Origin: Roseateles koreensis
GTDB taxonomy: Bacteria > Pseudomonadota > Gammaproteobacteria > Burkholderiales > Burkholderiaceae_C
Reading direction: 5' to 3'
DNA: 64,000 nucleotides
Assembly (NCBI RefSeq): GCF_028595305.1
Contig: NZ_JAQQXS010000003.1
Location: forward strand, 186,001-250,000
A program made the position numbers and the translations under genes. Of the stretch, positions 62,894-64,000 are shown piece after piece (positions within the stretch are counted from its first letter, which is position 1; every line of letters starts with the position of its first letter). Below the pieces are notes generated by a model. That model was not told the origin of the DNA. It saw only the letters and a list, made by a program, of their open reading frames with translations, and made no database searches.

Positions 62894-63970
62894 ATGCCAA
62901 ATTTTGATGAACACCCGCACCCACGTTGGCCCGCCTTGCGGGGTAGTTTGTTCGCGTTGCTGGCGGCGCTGCTGTTTGGGGTGAGCACGCCCCTGGTTCA
63001 GCGCTGGGGACAGGGCGTGGGGCCCTTGGGGACGGCGGCCTTGTTGTATGCCGGAGCCAGTGGCGTGGGGCTGTTGCTGCGGCGGCCACTTGCCGCTGAA
63101 GCCCGGGTGCAGCAGGGCGACTGGGGTCGCCTGCTGCTGATGGCGGGTTTTGGGGCGGGCTTGGCGCCGGTGGCCTTGGTGTGGGGCTTGCAGCACACCA
63201 GTGGCACCAGCGCCTCCTTGATGCTGACCCTGGAAGCGGTGTTCACCGCCGTGCTGGCGCGCTTGTTCTGCCACGAGGCCCTGGAGAAGCGGGTGGTCTT
63301 GGCGCTGGGTTTGCTGACGCTGGGAGGGATGGTGCTGGCCTGGGACAGCGTGGCGACGGGCTCTGCGCAGGCTTGGGGTTTGCTGGCGGTTTTGGTCGCC
63401 ACGGCGGCTTGGGGCTTGGACAACACCCTGTCAGGCGCCTTGGCCGGGCGCGATCCTGGCCATGTCGTCATGCTCAAGGGGGGCTTGGGCGCGGCGGTGA
63501 CGGGTAGCTTGGCCTTGCTGTTCAACGAGTCGCTGCCGACTTTGGGGGGCGCTGCGGGCTTGCTGTTGATTGGGGCCACGGCGTATGGCTTGAGCTTGCG
63601 CTTTTACCTGCTGGCCCAACGCGCTATTGGTGCTGCACGCACGGGCTCGGTGTTCGCTTTTGCCCCCTTCGTTGGCGCAGCGCTGGCCTATGCCATGGGG
63701 GAGCGTTCGGGGGCGGCCTATTTGGTGGGGGCGGCCGCGCTGATGGGGCCTGGCGTGTTGCTGCATCTGGCAGAGTCGCATGACCATGCGCATCTTCACG
63801 CGGCGCTGGCCCATGAGCACGCCCATCGCCACGACGACGGGCACCACGATGACCACGAACATGGTCATGCGCGCCCGGTGCAGGGTGAGCACAGCCATTG
63901 GCATCTACATGCGCCCAAGCAGCATCGGCATGCCCATGTGCCCGACGCGCACCATGTGCACCCGCATTGA
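62894..63970 (+). CDS. EamA/DMT transporter with histidine-rich C-terminal tail
   Basis: The product is 358 residues. Ten predicted membrane helices in two EamA repeats (about 14-150 and 160-290) include LLFGVSTPLVQRW in helix 1 and LVWGLQHTSGTSASLMLTLE. The last 64 residues hold 24 histidines in runs such as HEHAHRHDDGHHDDHEHGH, likely a cytoplasmic metal-binding tail. It starts 18 bases after bufD, in the same direction, and is probably co-transcribed with the bufferin operon. Similar His-tailed EamA proteins exist in other proteobacteria; the transported substrate is not known. Confidence 0.88.
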   Translation: MPNFDEHPHPRWPALRGSLFALLAALLFGVSTPLVQRWGQGVGPLGTAALLYAGASGVGLLLRRPLAAEARVQQGDWGRLLLMAGFGAGLAPVALVWGLQHTSGTSASLMLTLEAVFTAVLARLFCHEALEKRVVLALGLLTLGGMVLAWDSVATGSAQAWGLLAVLVATAAWGLDNTLSGALAGRDPGHVVMLKGGLGAAVTGSLALLFNESLPTLGGAAGLLLIGATAYGLSLRFYLLAQRAIGAARTGSVFAFAPFVGAALAYAMGERSGAAYLVGAAALMGPGVLLHLAESHDHAHLHAALAHEHAHRHDDGHHDDHEHGHARPVQGEHSHWHLHAPKQHRHAHVPDAHHVHPH

Positions 63971-64000
63971 GCCGACAGAAATCTCGTGTTTACTCGCGCG

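Overview
This 64-kb window is a stretch of bacterial chromosome with high GC content and tightly packed genes. It comes from a betaproteobacterium of the order Burkholderiales, most likely Comamonadaceae-like. The grounds are gene order (carB-greA, yhbY/rlmE-ftsH-folP-glmM, pst-phoU-phoBR, trxA next to rho, lptGF divergent from pepA-holC) and the protein sequences. The genus cannot be settled from the sequence alone. There are two tRNA genes. I saw no rRNA, CRISPR array, prophage or insertion sequence, and no gap longer than 300 bases without a gene.

Layout. 1-7200 is a housekeeping block: the carB 3' end, greA, a DUF4149 membrane protein, yhbY, rlmE, ftsH, folP and glmM, several with clear intrinsic terminators. 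7285-14887 starts with a small fasciclin lipoprotein and continues with the complete phosphate module pstS-pstC-pstA-pstB-phoU-phoB-phoR, preceded by a three-unit Pho box. 14950-24550 holds a glycosyltransferase-39-like membrane protein, rpmE2, rho, trxA, tRNA-Pro, an oligopeptide (OPT) transporter, tRNA-Arg, a YfcG-type glutathione transferase, one unknown gene and an aminoglycoside-phosphotransferase-fold protein. 24600-41700 holds a Crp/Fnr regulator divergent from a FimV-like gene, an aminotransferase, a coupled cbiX-cysB pair, lptF-lptG, pepA-holC and a small unknown gene, a LivK-type binding protein, algC-waaA (surface sugar and LPS core), alkA and a DMT exporter.

41701-59330 is one long minus-strand MSHA-type type IV pilus locus. 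Its transcription order is two GspE-type ATPases, mshG, the major pilin mshA, minor pilins mshC-D-O-P, the giant tip/adhesin candidate mshQ, then the inner-membrane platform mshI-I2-J-K and the secretin mshL. The order is rearranged relative to the classical Vibrio locus, and mshM, mshN and mshF were not found. Both ATPases carry the 24-residue motif that binds cyclic di-GMP in MshE; the larger one carries four tandem copies at an exact 30-residue period.

59469-62875 is the most interesting segment. It is a bufferin/GIG-type metal-stress cassette: a divergent ECF sigma and zinc-finger anti-sigma pair, a DUF2282 precursor peptide with four mature cysteines, a DUF692 (MNIO) iron oxidase, a DUF2063 partner and a DoxX membrane protein. 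A DMT transporter with a tail of 24 histidines in 64 residues follows directly. Together these suggest a copper or other soft-metal sequestration system based on a ribosomally made, post-translationally modified peptide, with a possible linked metal-related transporter.
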